A DNA stretch of 18,066 nucleotides. Origin: an uncultured Fibrobacter sp. (GTDB lineage: Bacteria; Fibrobacterota; Fibrobacteria; Fibrobacterales; Fibrobacteraceae). The notes beneath the pieces are model-generated. The model searched no databases. It was not told the DNA's origin and was given only the letters and a program-made list of their open reading frames with translations. Shown piece by piece: positions 7,172 to 15,456 of the stretch; position 1 is the first letter of the stretch, and every line of letters begins with the position of its first letter. The stretch is taken from contig CALATK010000024.1 in the NCBI GenBank assembly GCA_937891805.1, positions 1 to 18,066 of the forward strand. The letters run 5' to 3'. The translations under genes were made by a program, and so were the position numbers.

Positions 7172-10100
7172 TTAATTTAGCGTGATTTTGCGGTTTTGCA
7201 CCTGAGTACCGGACTTGACACGCAGGATATAGCTACCGGCATTGAACTTTGTAAGCTCTACGGCGCCGGATACCTGGATGAAGCGGGCCAGCGGACGGCC
7301 CTGAAGGTCGAACACCTCAACAGTAGCCTGGCCGCCCTCAATCAGGAGCGTACGGCCATTCACGACCACAGAAACGGGGAACTTCATAGCCCCGCGCAAG
7401 GCCATCGTCGAAGAACCACTGGAGGCCGGAGTCACGGCACTGGAGCTAGAACTTGGACTACTTGTGCTAGAATTAGATGTTTCATTGGAACTGGAGCTAG
7501 AGGCCGCGGAGGATTCTGGCTCCACCACGGTCACCTGGATTTCATACGTGGTCCCGTTGACATTTATCTTTTCGTTCCAATCACCGGCCTGCAGCCACTG
7601 TGTCGACTGAGAATTGCTGATGGTGAGTGTATTGCCCACGTAATCATAAGAAAGCCACCAAATGTAGTACGTCTCCTTGGTAAACGAAGTTACATTCGTA
7701 AACGTAACCATCTCAAATTCGGCACCCTTGACCACATTTTGCGTAAGGTCTCCGGTGACAACGACTCCAGTAGAAGCGCTGGAAGCAACAGACGAACTGC
7801 TCGTTTCGGTACTGCTGCTGGACACCTGAACAGAACTAGAACTTTCGCTCAAGGGGATTTCGTTATAGGTGGCAGTGTAAGAAGCCTTGCCCACAACTTT
7901 TTTCAGTTCGGGATTCCAGCCCTTGAATTCATAACGGTAGGACTTACTAGGTTCACGAGTCGGCTCAGGTCCGCCATACACAGGAACCTTTCCATAGTTC
8001 ACTTCGGCCCACCACAGTTCCGAATTGTCGTAATTGAGGAAGGTAATCTTGTAGGCATTGATTGTCTGAACGATATTGGCCGTGTAGGTGGCCGGGCCTG
8101 TAACGGCAACAATCTCCGGAGTCCAACCACCAAAGCTGTAACTGTACTGAGCATCATTCTTGGGCAGTTCTACGCTTGCGGGAGCCTCGGGAATTTCACC
8201 TTCTGCTACCTTGATCGTCTGGATAACTTTTCCGTTTACGACAAACTTGACATCGTGCTTTACAATCGCCACAGATGAACTAGAAGGAGCTACAGAAGAA
8301 CTGGACAGCACCTCGTGACCATCAGCCAACTTCAGGGAAAGGTTGGAAATAGTCACCGATTCCCAGCGGGAACCTGGCATGGTCAAGGTCAGCACCACGC
8401 TTTCAGTCTTGGTAGCCTTGAAGGTACAAGTATAGGCTTGAACACCTTCGCTTGCATCCAATTCCACAGTGCCACTGCAATAGGAACTCAACGAAACGGC
8501 CATGTCCATGGTGTTTTGCTGGATAGAGGCATCAAAACTCAAGGTGTAAGACTTGTTGGCTTCAACCTCGCCCAATCCCTTAGTTACTACGCGGTCGGGA
8601 GTCCATCCATTCGACTGACCAATAACCGCGTCACCATTGGTATTGACCGTAAGCTGGGTGTTGGACTGCCAATCGTTGCTCACGGAAGCGGAACTTGCTG
8701 CAGCTGAGCTTGCAGGAGTCTGCGAAGAAGAACTGACAGATGACGAACTCTGGACAGAACTGCTGGAGATGTCGTTTACAGTCAGCACCATTGTGTAGGC
8801 CGTTCCGTTCACCGTAAAGTTTTCGCGGAAGGTTCCCAAGTTCGCACTTGTGGGGACAACAGCGTCCAAGGTAAGTACATTGCCAGAACGAGTCATATTC
8901 AGGTAATAGACATTCTGAGAATTTCTCTGGAAGCTATTGACATTCGTAAAGATTACGGGGCTTATAGAGCCTCCACGAAGCACCGTCTGCGTCAAGTTTC
9001 CGGTAATCACCAGCTTGGCGCTGCTGGAAGAAGCTACGGAGCTAGAAGATGGTTTTACACTAGAAGAAGACTGTACGGAACTAGAAGACGGTTTCACGCT
9101 AGAAGAAGACTGGGCTACACTTGATGAACTAGCCTCCTTAAGGCCCAGGCACTTCACGTTGTCTATCTGCAAGGTGCCCGTAGTTCCCGAGGTTCCCTGG
9201 AACTGCCAGCTGAAAGCGGTAACGGCTTTACGCACATTGGAAATATCCGCCGGCGTGCCCCAACCCGTTTCCTGAGCCAAGTCGTCCCAATAAACAGTCT
9301 TGGTTTTCCAACCGGAGCTTGCATTTGCCGCAGACTTGTGATAATTGAATTCTACATCAATAGTGGATTGGACTCTAAAGTCATGTGCATCACCCTTGTA
9401 ATCGTACTGGATCGCCGTACAAGCCGATAAATCTTCTGGAGTCACTTCATCAGCATTGGCCGAAACCACAAGGCCCGCAAACGGGCTATATGCATAATTA
9501 GCCTTACTTAAAGAATAATTCACTTTGATGGCCTTGGAAGAGCTATTGCCTGCAGCCATGGAGGTATCTATAGTAGAGCGACCGCCGTCCTTATTGTCGT
9601 TGTAAGTGGTCCACGGGCTGTTCCAAAGGGAGGTGTAGTTTCCGTCTTCGAAGTTGTCCACCAGCAAGGGCTTGTTGGTGCCACCCTGAGAAGCGGAAGA
9701 ATTCGGGTTGCTGGCAGAAGAATTGGGGTTGGAGTTGCTAGAAGAAGGAGAGTTTCCACACTTCGTGTATGACTTGGGGAGCTTGGAGAAGATGTTGGTG
9801 TTTACCCACTGGCCGCTATTGGAGTAGTTCCAGGCGCTACCGCTAAAGTAAGAGGCGCCCTCATTCTTGTTGGAGACGGACCAGTTGGCACCGGAAAGCT
9901 TGTTGTTGTTCATCCAGGTAAGCCAGCTGGAGGAATTACCGCTGACTCCGCCACCACCGTCGGCATTCACCGTACCCCATTCGGAGACGAACACAGAAAG
10001 GCCCGCATTCATGGCACGGTCAGCATTTGCGCCTTCACCACCCACAGAGTGGGAGCCCGCATAGAAGTGGAACGTGTAGGCCACGTTGTTCTTGGAGTCG

Positions 10101-10756
10101 CGAACCGTGTTACCAATGGCGTAATCCGGATGCTGGTCCCAATCAGGGTTACCCACAAGGACCAGATTGTCTGAATATTGACGAATGGTTTCGATAACGG
10201 ACTCCGCATAAGTCTTGATGGTCCCCCAAGACTGGCTGGTGGGTTCGTTGAACACTTCAAAAATCACGTTGTCATAGCCACCCCACTTCTGGGCCATGTA
10301 GCTGAAAAAAGTCTTTGCGTTGTTGACATTGTCGCTGGCCTTGTGGCTATGATAGTCGATAATCACATAGATGTCGTTGTCGATAGCCGCCTGCACCACC
10401 GCGTTCATCAAACTCTGGTACTTGTTCATATCACTGAAGTAGTTGCCAGAGCCCCAGTTTTCATCTACACCCATAGGGGCTCGGATAATCTGGATATTCT
10501 GCTTCTCTACTAGGCCACTGACAATGCTGGATGTCCAGAAAGGGGAACCCACGTCGCTAGAGATGGCCCAGAAAAGGCTCATGCCCTGCACGGCAACTTC
10601 TTTACCAGATTTAATGCCCTCACAGGAGCCGTAAATCTGGCCTTTGCTGCCGGCCTTGCCAGCCATCAGCTGGCCATACTGGCTTACCGGGCCCACTCGC
10701 CCGAAGGAAAGGGAAACAAGGCACAAGGCCAGAAGAAGGAAAAATGTCCTTTTCAT
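7172..10756 (-). CDS. Secreted GH5 endoglucanase with CBM11 and T9SS-type C-terminal domain
   Basis: Protein of 1194 aa hydrolysing beta-1,4-glucan. A signal peptide (MKRTFFLLLALCLVSLSFG) precedes a GH5 TIM-barrel of about residues 20-335, closest in style to subfamily 2 endoglucanases (SQYGQL, VQGMSLFWA). Likely catalytic acid/base is E171 in FEVFNEP and nucleophile E259 in VSEWGT; H136 (DYHSH) and H230/Y232 (HFYAGSH) fit the active site. Then CBM11-like (about 363-540, LLVDNFEDG), poly-Ser linkers, a beta-rich module of unknown type (about 580-662), a CBM4/9-like jelly-roll (about 693-815), two B-repeats (about 833-966), a second copy of the unknown module (about 996-1079), and a C-terminal domain (VEVFDLQGR, GSYILRVKSG) typical of T9SS cargo. 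The multi-module length far exceeds a single GH5 enzyme. Its CBM11 is clearly paralogous to that of the downstream gene. I do not assign a known cel symbol. Confidence 0.93.
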   Translation of the reverse strand: MKRTFFLLLALCLVSLSFGRVGPVSQYGQLMAGKAGSKGQIYGSCEGIKSGKEVAVQGMSLFWAISSDVGSPFWTSSIVSGLVEKQNIQIIRAPMGVDENWGSGNYFSDMNKYQSLMNAVVQAAIDNDIYVIIDYHSHKASDNVNNAKTFFSYMAQKWGGYDNVIFEVFNEPTSQSWGTIKTYAESVIETIRQYSDNLVLVGNPDWDQHPDYAIGNTVRDSKNNVAYTFHFYAGSHSVGGEGANADRAMNAGLSVFVSEWGTVNADGGGGVSGNSSSWLTWMNNNKLSGANWSVSNKNEGASYFSGSAWNYSNSGQWVNTNIFSKLPKSYTKCGNSPSSSNSNPNSSASNPNSSASQGGTNKPLLVDNFEDGNYTSLWNSPWTTYNDNKDGGRSTIDTSMAAGNSSSKAIKVNYSLSKANYAYSPFAGLVVSANADEVTPEDLSACTAIQYDYKGDAHDFRVQSTIDVEFNYHKSAANASSGWKTKTVYWDDLAQETGWGTPADISNVRKAVTAFSWQFQGTSGTTGTLQIDNVKCLGLKEASSSSVAQSSSSVKPSSSSVQSSSSVKPSSSSVASSSSAKLVITGNLTQTVLRGGSISPVIFTNVNSFQRNSQNVYYLNMTRSGNVLTLDAVVPTSANLGTFRENFTVNGTAYTMVLTVNDISSSSVQSSSSVSSSSQTPASSAAASSASVSNDWQSNTQLTVNTNGDAVIGQSNGWTPDRVVTKGLGEVEANKSYTLSFDASIQQNTMDMAVSLSSYCSGTVELDASEGVQAYTCTFKATKTESVVLTLTMPGSRWESVTISNLSLKLADGHEVLSSSSVAPSSSSVAIVKHDVKFVVNGKVIQTIKVAEGEIPEAPASVELPKNDAQYSYSFGGWTPEIVAVTGPATYTANIVQTINAYKITFLNYDNSELWWAEVNYGKVPVYGGPEPTREPSKSYRYEFKGWNPELKKVVGKASYTATYNEIPLSESSSSVQVSSSSTETSSSSVASSASTGVVVTGDLTQNVVKGAEFEMVTFTNVTSFTKETYYIWWLSYDYVGNTLTISNSQSTQWLQAGDWNEKINVNGTTYEIQVTVVEPESSAASSSSSNETSNSSTSSPSSSSSAVTPASSGSSTMALRGAMKFPVSVVVNGRTLLIEGGQATVEVFDLQGRPLARFIQVSGAVELTKFNAGSYILRVKSGTQVQNRKITLN
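7520..7771 (-). repeat. Unknown beta-rich module, second copy, in the GH5 protein
   Basis: Encodes about residues 996-1079: VVVTGDLTQNVVKG, FTNVTSF, GNTLTIS and VNGTTYEIQVTV. It aligns with residues 580-662 of the same protein. About 84 residues, no Cys, and bounded by Ser linkers on both sides, as an independent domain would be. Confidence 0.65.
8771..9019 (-). repeat. Unknown beta-rich module, first copy, in the GH5 protein
   Basis: Encodes about residues 580-662: LVITGNLTQTVLRGG, FTNVNSF, GNVLTLD and VNGTAYTMVLTV. It shares the G(D/N)LTQ.V..G / FTNV.SF / VNGT.Y framework with the second copy at 7520-7771. Confidence 0.65.
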
Positions 10757-10779
10757 ACAATACCCATCTCTAGATTTGT

Positions 10780-10808
10780 GATATATGCCGTCTAAAAAAT
10801 AATTTCAG
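10780..10808 (-). promoter_or_regulatory. Promoter of the GH5 endoglucanase gene
   Basis: Minus strand: -35 CTGAAA (10803-10808), 17-bp spacer, -10 TATATC (10780-10785), about 24 nt before ATG 10756. The stretch TGAAATTATTTTTTA (10793-10807) is identical to that in the promoter of the downstream gene. The remaining DNA up to 10911 shows nothing else I can support. Confidence 0.55.
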
Positions 10809-10911
10809 AGATCGCGTTATTCAAGTCAAATTATGGTAACAATCTGTTGCTGATGTAAACACGACACATTCTATCTTGTCTTGGGGCACCACAATCGAGC
10901 ACATTCTTTAA

Positions 10912-10941
10912 TAAAAAAACACCCCAGCGCAGTGCCGGGGT
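10912..10941 (-). terminator. Rho-independent terminator of the small exported protein gene
   Basis: On the minus strand ACCCCGGC pairs with GCTGGGGT across ACTGC (one G-T wobble), followed by GTTTTTTTATT. Confidence 0.8.
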
Positions 10942-10951
10942 TATCTCTGAC

Positions 10952-10978
10952 GGATCCTCGCCTCTGCGAGGATGACAA
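10952..10978. repeat. Intergenic copy of the GATCC-hairpin-GGATGACAA repeat
   Basis: Plus strand: GGATCCTCGCC TCTGCGAGGATGACAA. The stem ATCCTCG/CGAGGAT matches the uvrB copy ATCCCCG/CGGGGAT with a compensatory C-G to T-A change. The tail GATGACAA is conserved. It lies in the 3' region of the small exported protein gene. Confidence 0.7.
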
Positions 10979-10996
10979 TGCTGCTACACAGACAAC

Positions 10997-11434
10997 TTAG
11001 TTTTCGTTGTTGTGCATTTCCATCTGTTCGCGGTCCATCGTGTGCTGCAGGTATTCCTTGAAGTCACGGTCGATGTTCACACCGTCGAAGTCGATGTCAT
11101 CGTTTTCCAACACGAACACGGCGCTGGGGTTATCGAGCCAGCCGACCACGTCCACGCCTTCCAACTTCATGGACTTGTCGCCAGCGGCCTGAGCAACGTA
11201 CTCCACCTTAGACTTGGCCACCCAGCCCTGGCCGCAGTTACCCTTGACCAGCACTTCGGTGTCGCCGTCCTTGACGATCGTAAGTTCGTCGTTAAAGCCT
11301 GCGGTGCAAACCACAGATCCACCGCCCTTTTCCTTGGTCAAGTCAATATCGCCCAGCTTGGACTTCACTTTGTTCGGTGCAGCAAAAGCAGCAGCCACCA
11401 TCAGGGAAAGAGCAACAAATAAAACCTTTTTCAT
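10997..11434 (-). CDS. Small exported protein of unknown function
   Basis: A 145-residue protein with a signal peptide (MKKVLFVALSLMVAAAFA, likely cut before APNK). ATG 11434 is preferred over a longer in-frame start because GAGGA lies 6 nt upstream and the signal peptide begins there. The mature part is mildly acidic with two Cys (VVCTAGF and KGNCGQGW) that could form a disulfide, and a charged C-terminus rich in D, E, H and N. The spacing of hydrophobic residues suggests a small beta domain (residues about 45-105). I recognise no family. The gene stands alone, divergent from mltG, with its own terminator; its role is unknown and it probably acts in the periplasm. Confidence 0.8.
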   Translation of the reverse strand: MKKVLFVALSLMVAAAFAAPNKVKSKLGDIDLTKEKGGGSVVCTAGFNDELTIVKDGDTEVLVKGNCGQGWVAKSKVEYVAQAAGDKSMKLEGVDVVGWLDNPSAVFVLENDDIDFDGVNIDRDFKEYLQHTMDREQMEMHNNEN

Positions 11435-11532
11435 GTTATTCCTCAATAAACATGGTAAAATATACAACTATGCAGTAGGAATATACCTTTTATTTTGGCA
11501 AATTGGGAGATTTTCTTTTAAATTTTTACGAT

Positions 11533-12540
11533 ATGAAGAAGATTTTTACCATTTTCGTGCTTTTGCTGGTCATTTTGGCGATTTTTGCCGTTTTTCAAGG
11601 AAAAAAACGCATAAATGCGGTATCCGACAACCAAGAAACCGTGCTTTTGGAGATTCCCAAGGGTAGTTCGGCGGCCAAAGTATCTCAAATTTTACAAGAA
11701 AAAGGGGTCTGGAAGGACGGACTGGCGTTCAAGGTCCGGAACAAAATGGACCAGCCCTCCCTTAAGGCGGGCTGGTACGAGATTCCACCACGGCAGACCC
11801 TGGAACAGATTTTCGCCCTGCTTGCAAGCGGCAAGAACGCCGTACGCAAGGTGACTATTCCCGAAGGTCGGGCCAGTTGGGAAATCCCCGCCTACCTAAA
11901 AAAAGCGTTTCCCGACCTGAACGAGGACCGCTGGAACAAGTTGGTCCAGGACCCGAAGTTCGCCCAGTCCCTGGGCGTAGATGCAAACTCCTTGGAAGGC
12001 TACCTGCTGCCCGACACCTACCCCTTCGCCATCGATGCAAACGAAGAGACCATCATCAGGCAGATGGTGGCGGCGAACCTGAAAGTACGGGACGAGATGA
12101 AAAACAAGCCTGGCTCCAAGTGGGCAACCCTCGGCAGCTGGCACAAGGTTCTTACTCTTGCAAGCGTCGTAGAAGAAGAAACCGGCAAGCCCGACGAGCG
12201 GTTCTTGATTGCAGGCGTTTTTCACAACAGGCTTGAAATCGGCATGCCCCTAGGGGCAGACCCCACGGTGCGGTTCATCTTCAGGAATCTGACCGGGCCC
12301 ATCTACAAGAGCCAGCTCAACAGCGACAGCCCCTACAACACCCGCAAGTTCAAGGGTCTGATGCCAGGCCCCATCTCGAACCCAGGGCGCAAGGCCATAG
12401 AGGCGGCCCTATTCCCAGCCGACACCAAGGCACTTTACTTTGTTGCAAAAGACGACGGTTCGGGCACCCACTTCTTCAGCAATACACTCAGCGACCACAA
12501 CAAGTTCAAGGACGTAGCGGCGAAGAATAGAGGGGAGTGA
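11533..12540 (+). CDS. mltG: Endolytic murein transglycosylase MltG
   Basis: A 335-residue protein with one N-terminal membrane anchor (residues about 4-22) and a periplasmic YceG/MltG domain. It cleaves nascent peptidoglycan glycan strands and is thought to set their length. Family landmarks: a LysM-like part near 37-95 (LLEIPKGSSAAKVSQIL), EGYLLPDTY (155-163), LASVVEEETG with the likely catalytic E214, GVFHNRL, GMPLGADPTVRF, SPYNTRKFKGLMPGPISNPG and a C-terminal FVAKDDGSGTHFFS. Length and motif order are normal. ATG 11533 is used; a TTG at 11503 is possible but adds nothing and neither has a good Shine-Dalgarno. It is convergent with the next gene, with only 9 bp between stops. Confidence 0.95.
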   Translation: MKKIFTIFVLLLVILAIFAVFQGKKRINAVSDNQETVLLEIPKGSSAAKVSQILQEKGVWKDGLAFKVRNKMDQPSLKAGWYEIPPRQTLEQIFALLASGKNAVRKVTIPEGRASWEIPAYLKKAFPDLNEDRWNKLVQDPKFAQSLGVDANSLEGYLLPDTYPFAIDANEETIIRQMVAANLKVRDEMKNKPGSKWATLGSWHKVLTLASVVEEETGKPDERFLIAGVFHNRLEIGMPLGADPTVRFIFRNLTGPIYKSQLNSDSPYNTRKFKGLMPGPISNPGRKAIEAALFPADTKALYFVAKDDGSGTHFFSNTLSDHNKFKDVAAKNRGE

Positions 12541-12549
12541 GGACTTCAT

Positions 12550-12924
12550 TCACACTGATTGCTTTCTAAAAACAATTTCCCTGCCATTATCGTATTCACA
12601 GACCAAGCTGTCGGCGCAGACCACTTCGTAGTCCGATCCACCGTTGAACACGTTGGCGTTGCCGTATTCTTCGTGAAGTTTTTCCATACGGACACGGCAC
12701 GCAAACCTACGGGACAGATTGGCGCAGCAAGTGGAAATTTTATCGTCAGAAATTGACACCGCCATAGATTTATCCCTAAGGGATATTTGAATTTCGTTGA
12801 CACCCGCTGCCGAAAGCAGGAACACGATATCGCCTATGGCGTATTCCCGGCAATCCAAACCCGGCAAAACCGAATCGGCGTTATCGACCCAAAGCCTACC
12901 CAAAATGCTGTACTCGTGATCCAT
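12550..12924 (-). CDS. Hypothetical protein, 124 aa
   Basis: The frame opens at ATG 12924 and stops 9 bp from the mltG stop. The sequence is balanced in composition with five Cys (LDCRE, STCCANL, FACRV, VVCADSLVCEY includes two more near the end). It has no signal peptide or membrane segment, so it is likely cytoplasmic. I recognise no family. The open frame of this length, its tight convergent fit with mltG and the divergent uvrB on the other side support a real gene, but no Shine-Dalgarno site is visible. The G-rich inverted repeat starts 16 bp upstream of its start codon. Confidence 0.6.
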   Translation of the reverse strand: MDHEYSILGRLWVDNADSVLPGLDCREYAIGDIVFLLSAAGVNEIQISLRDKSMAVSISDDKISTCCANLSRRFACRVRMEKLHEEYGNANVFNGGSDYEVVCADSLVCEYDNGREIVFRKQSV

Positions 12925-12940
12925 AGCGGAAATTTACTAT

Positions 12941-13027
12941 TTTTTAGGGGATAGGGGGTAGGAGCTAGGATCTAGTGAATACAAGCCAGAAACTAGCCCC
13001 TAAATCCTAACCCCTAGATCCTAATCC
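12941..13027. repeat. GGGGTTAG-type repeat, copy 2, as an imperfect inverted repeat abutting uvrB
   Basis: The left arm (12941-12975) reads TTTTTAGGGGATAGGGGG and ends GAGCTAGGATCTAG. The right arm (12993-13027) is its approximate reverse complement, starting CTAGCCCCTAAATCC and ending CCTAATCCC. A 17-nt spacer separates the arms. The right arm ends directly before the uvrB ATG, leaving no Shine-Dalgarno. Confidence 0.75.
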
Positions 13028-13028
13028 C

Positions 13029-15224
13029 ATGGCCCGCGCACGCAAGACAATTACCCCTGACCCGTATGCGAAACCGATAGCGAAGCCGCTACCGCCCGAA
13101 AAAAGTTTACCGGGACATCTCAAGCAATTCCAGTCGCCCACCCGTGCAAACTTTGAACTGGTGAGCCCTTACGGGGCGGCGGGCGACCAGCCGAAGGCCA
13201 TCGAAGAACTGACGGAAGGTTTCAAGCACGGAGAGCAGTTCCAGACGCTGCTTGGCGTCACAGGTTCCGGCAAGACGTTCACGATGGCGAACGTCATCAA
13301 GAACGTGGGCAAGCCGACACTGATTTTGACGCACAACAAGACGCTTGCGGCGCAACTTTACCAGGAATTCAAGGCGTTTTTCCCGCACAATGCAGTGGAA
13401 TACTTCGTGAGCTACTACGATTACTTCCAGCCCGAAGCCTACATCCCGCACACGGACACCTTCATCGAGAAGGATGCCAGCATCAACGACGAGATTGACA
13501 AGCTCCGCCTGCGCGCCACCGCAAATTTGCTTACCCGCCGCGACGTGATTATCGTCGCCTCCGTGAGTTGCATCTACGGTTTGGGCAGCCCCAGCGAATA
13601 CTTCGACCTAATGGTTCGCATCAAGAAGGGTGACGTCTACGACCGGGACAAGATTCTGCACGACCTGGTGCGAATCCAGTACACCCGCAACGATTTCAGC
13701 CTGGAGCGGGGCAGCTTCCGCGTGCACGGCGACGTCATCGAGATTCACCCGAGCTACGACGAAGAGGGACTGCGTATCGAACTTTTCGGCGATGAAGTGG
13801 ACCGTCTCGTTCGCTTCAACATCATTACCGGCGAAGTCACTCAGGAAATGGACGAGATGACCATCGCTCCGGCAAAGCACTTCGTCACGAAAGAAGAAGG
13901 CCGCGCGGGAATCTTGCAGCGCATGCAGGTGGAACTGACCGAACGCCTTGCGGAACTCGACAAGGAAGGCAAGGTGCTGGAATCGGCCCGCCTCAGCAGT
14001 CGCACCCGCTACGACATGGAAATGATTCGCGAGACCGGCATGTGCAGCGGCATCGAGAACTACTCCCGCATTATCGAAAACCGCGCCCCGGGTACGCGCC
14101 CGTTCACGCTCATCGACTACTTCGGCGATGACTGGCTCTTGATGGTGGATGAATCCCACGTGAGTATTCCGCAGGTAGGCGGCATGGCCGAAGGCGATAA
14201 GAGCCGCAAGACGACGCTTGTGCAGTACGGATTCCGCCTCCCCTGCGCGCTGGACAACCGCCCCATGAACTTCGCCGAATTCGAGTACATGTACCCGAAG
14301 CAGGTGCTTTTCGTGTCTGCAACTCCCGGCGATTACGAACTTACCAAGACGGGCGGCGTGGTTACCGAACAAATTAACAGACCCACCGGACTTTTGGACC
14401 CGAAAATCGAGATGTTCCCCATCAAGGGTCAGATGGACGTGCTCCTGTACCGCATCGAGGAAGTCATCAAGAACGGCGACCGCGTGCTGGTCACGACGCT
14501 CACCAAAAAGATGGCGCAGGACCTTACCGATTTTTTTGTGGAAGCGGGCATCCGAGCGCGCTACCTGCACAGCGACATCAAGACGCTGGAACGCCACGAA
14601 CTCATCCGGGGCTTGCGTACCGGAGAATTTGACGTGCTCGTGGGCATCAACCTGCTGCGCGAAGGCCTGGACCTGCCCGAAGTGAGCATGGTCGCAATTC
14701 TCGACGCCGACAAGGAAGGATTCCTGCGCAACTACCGCAGTTTAATCCAGACGATGGGCCGTGCGAGCCGTAACGTGAACGGCACCGTATTGCTCTTCGC
14801 AGACAACATGACCGACAGCCTGGAAAAGGCCATCACCGAAACCGCCCGCCGTCGCAGCGTGCAGGAAGAATTCAACAAGGAACACGGCATCACGCCAAAA
14901 TCTGTGACCCGCAAGCTGGAAGACGACCTGAGAATCAACGACCCGCTGGAAGAGGAATTCGGAGTTCAGAATTCGGAATTCGGAATTGATGACGAGGATG
15001 AAGAAAGTCTAGGCATTCGTCCGATGGAACCGCTGCAGCCAAGCAGCAAGACCAAGAAGAAGGGGGTTAGAGGCTCGAGGCACGATGTAAGAAAGGAGAT
15101 CCCCGCCTCCGCGGGGATGACAAGTTCGCTGGAAGACCTGGAACGGCAGATGAAGGAAGCCGCCGCGCGGCTCGATTTCGAGGAAGCGGCGCGCCTGAGG
15201 GACATTATCCGGAATATGCGTTAG
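13029..15224 (+). CDS. uvrB: Excinuclease ABC subunit B, with repeat-derived linker
   Basis: A 731-residue UvrB, longer than the usual 660-680. UvrB verifies DNA damage with UvrA and recruits UvrC in nucleotide excision repair. Visible: Walker A GVTGSGKT (76-83), the beta-hairpin region [24 protein letters not shown] at 374-377, the helicase C motifs [20 protein letters not shown] and QTMGRASRN, and a C-terminal UVR motif (about 701-731) that contacts UvrA/UvrC. The N-terminus has an extra roughly 40 residues before [14 protein letters not shown]. The linker before the UVR motif is extended by sequence from three DNA repeat types (14954-14990, 15061-15089, 15095-15123). ATG 13029 is the only plausible start; a G-rich repeat abuts it, so the ribosome site is absent or atypical. 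No SOS box is seen. Confidence 0.97.
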   Translation: MARARKTITPDPYAKPIAKPLPPEKSLPGHLKQFQSPTRANFELVSPYGAAGDQPKAIEELTEGFKHGEQFQTLLGVTGSGKTFTMANVIKNVGKPTLILTHNKTLAAQLYQEFKAFFPHNAVEYFVSYYDYFQPEAYIPHTDTFIEKDASINDEIDKLRLRATANLLTRRDVIIVASVSCIYGLGSPSEYFDLMVRIKKGDVYDRDKILHDLVRIQYTRNDFSLERGSFRVHGDVIEIHPSYDEEGLRIELFGDEVDRLVRFNIITGEVTQEMDEMTIAPAKHFVTKEEGRAGILQRMQVELTERLAELDKEGKVLESARLSSRTRYDMEMIRETGMCSGIENYSRIIENRAPGTRPFTLIDYFGDDWLLMVDESHVSIPQVGGMAEGDKSRKTTLVQYGFRLPCALDNRPMNFAEFEYMYPKQVLFVSATPGDYELTKTGGVVTEQINRPTGLLDPKIEMFPIKGQMDVLLYRIEEVIKNGDRVLVTTLTKKMAQDLTDFFVEAGIRARYLHSDIKTLERHELIRGLRTGEFDVLVGINLLREGLDLPEVSMVAILDADKEGFLRNYRSLIQTMGRASRNVNGTVLLFADNMTDSLEKAITETARRRSVQEEFNKEHGITPKSVTRKLEDDLRINDPLEEEFGVQNSEFGIDDEDEESLGIRPMEPLQPSSKTKKKGVRGSRHDVRKEIPASAGMTSSLEDLERQMKEAAARLDFEEAARLRDIIRNMR
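14954..14990 (+). repeat. GAATTCGGAATTC low-complexity repeat inside uvrB
   Basis: Four imperfect copies of an 8-9 nt unit (GAATTCGGA, GTTCAGAATTCGGAATTCGG) encode [11 protein letters not shown] in the UvrB linker. The codons are unlike the surrounding gene. Confidence 0.6.
15061..15123 (+). repeat. Composite repeat inside uvrB: degenerate G-rich unit plus GATCCCC hairpin
   Basis: GGGGGTTAGAGGCTCGAGGC (15062-15081) resembles the GGGGTTAGGGGCTAG family. It is followed at 15095-15123 by GGAGATCCCCG, CCTCCG, CGGGGATGACAA, a perfect 7-bp hairpin with a conserved tail. Together they encode [20 protein letters not shown] in the UvrB linker. Confidence 0.75.
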
Positions 15225-15230
15225 GGACAG

Positions 15231-15358
15231 TGACCCCGTAAGGGGACGAGACTGGACAACGGACGGGCTCGGTGAGGCAGGGCGGGAAGCCCTGACGAGT
15301 ATGGCCCGACCCGCCCCTGTGAAGAATTGCACTGAACTTTGGGGCGGGGAACGCCCAA
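15231..15358 (+). ncRNA. Possible structured RNA or structured 3' UTR after uvrB
   Basis: The stretch holds several nested stems. A CCCC-GTAA-GGGG hairpin lies at 15234-15245. A three-tier stem CGGG/CCCG, CTCG/CGAG and CAGGGC/GCCCTG occupies 15264-15308 and ends in a GGGAA loop. CGCCCC/GGGGCG and TTGGGGCG/CGCCCAA alternatives span 15312-15358. I considered SRP, RNase P, tmRNA and common riboswitches and see none of their conserved cores. It may be a stable 3' UTR, a repeat or a new RNA. Confidence 0.3.
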
Positions 15359-15456
15359 ATAAGCCGTTTTTTCACGAAAAAATCGCTTTTTCGTTTGCTT
15401 TTTCGTCCATTTTTGTTTATTTTCAGGGGAAGAAATCTTTTTACGAGGAAATAACT

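Noticed and set aside
12941..13027. A chromosome-end telomere
   Set aside because: It is internal, imperfect, inverted and flanked by normal genes on both sides.
13608..14597. 329-codon open frame antisense to uvrB
   Set aside because: It lies wholly within the conserved uvrB core and its composition reflects antisense codons.
15264..15308. SRP (4.5S) RNA
   Set aside because: The loop is GGGAA, and the conserved apical SRP sequence with its asymmetric internal loop is absent.
15301..15456. Longer N-terminus for the lipoprotein (ATG 15301)
   Set aside because: The lipoprotein signal and a good ribosome site both mark ATG 15457.
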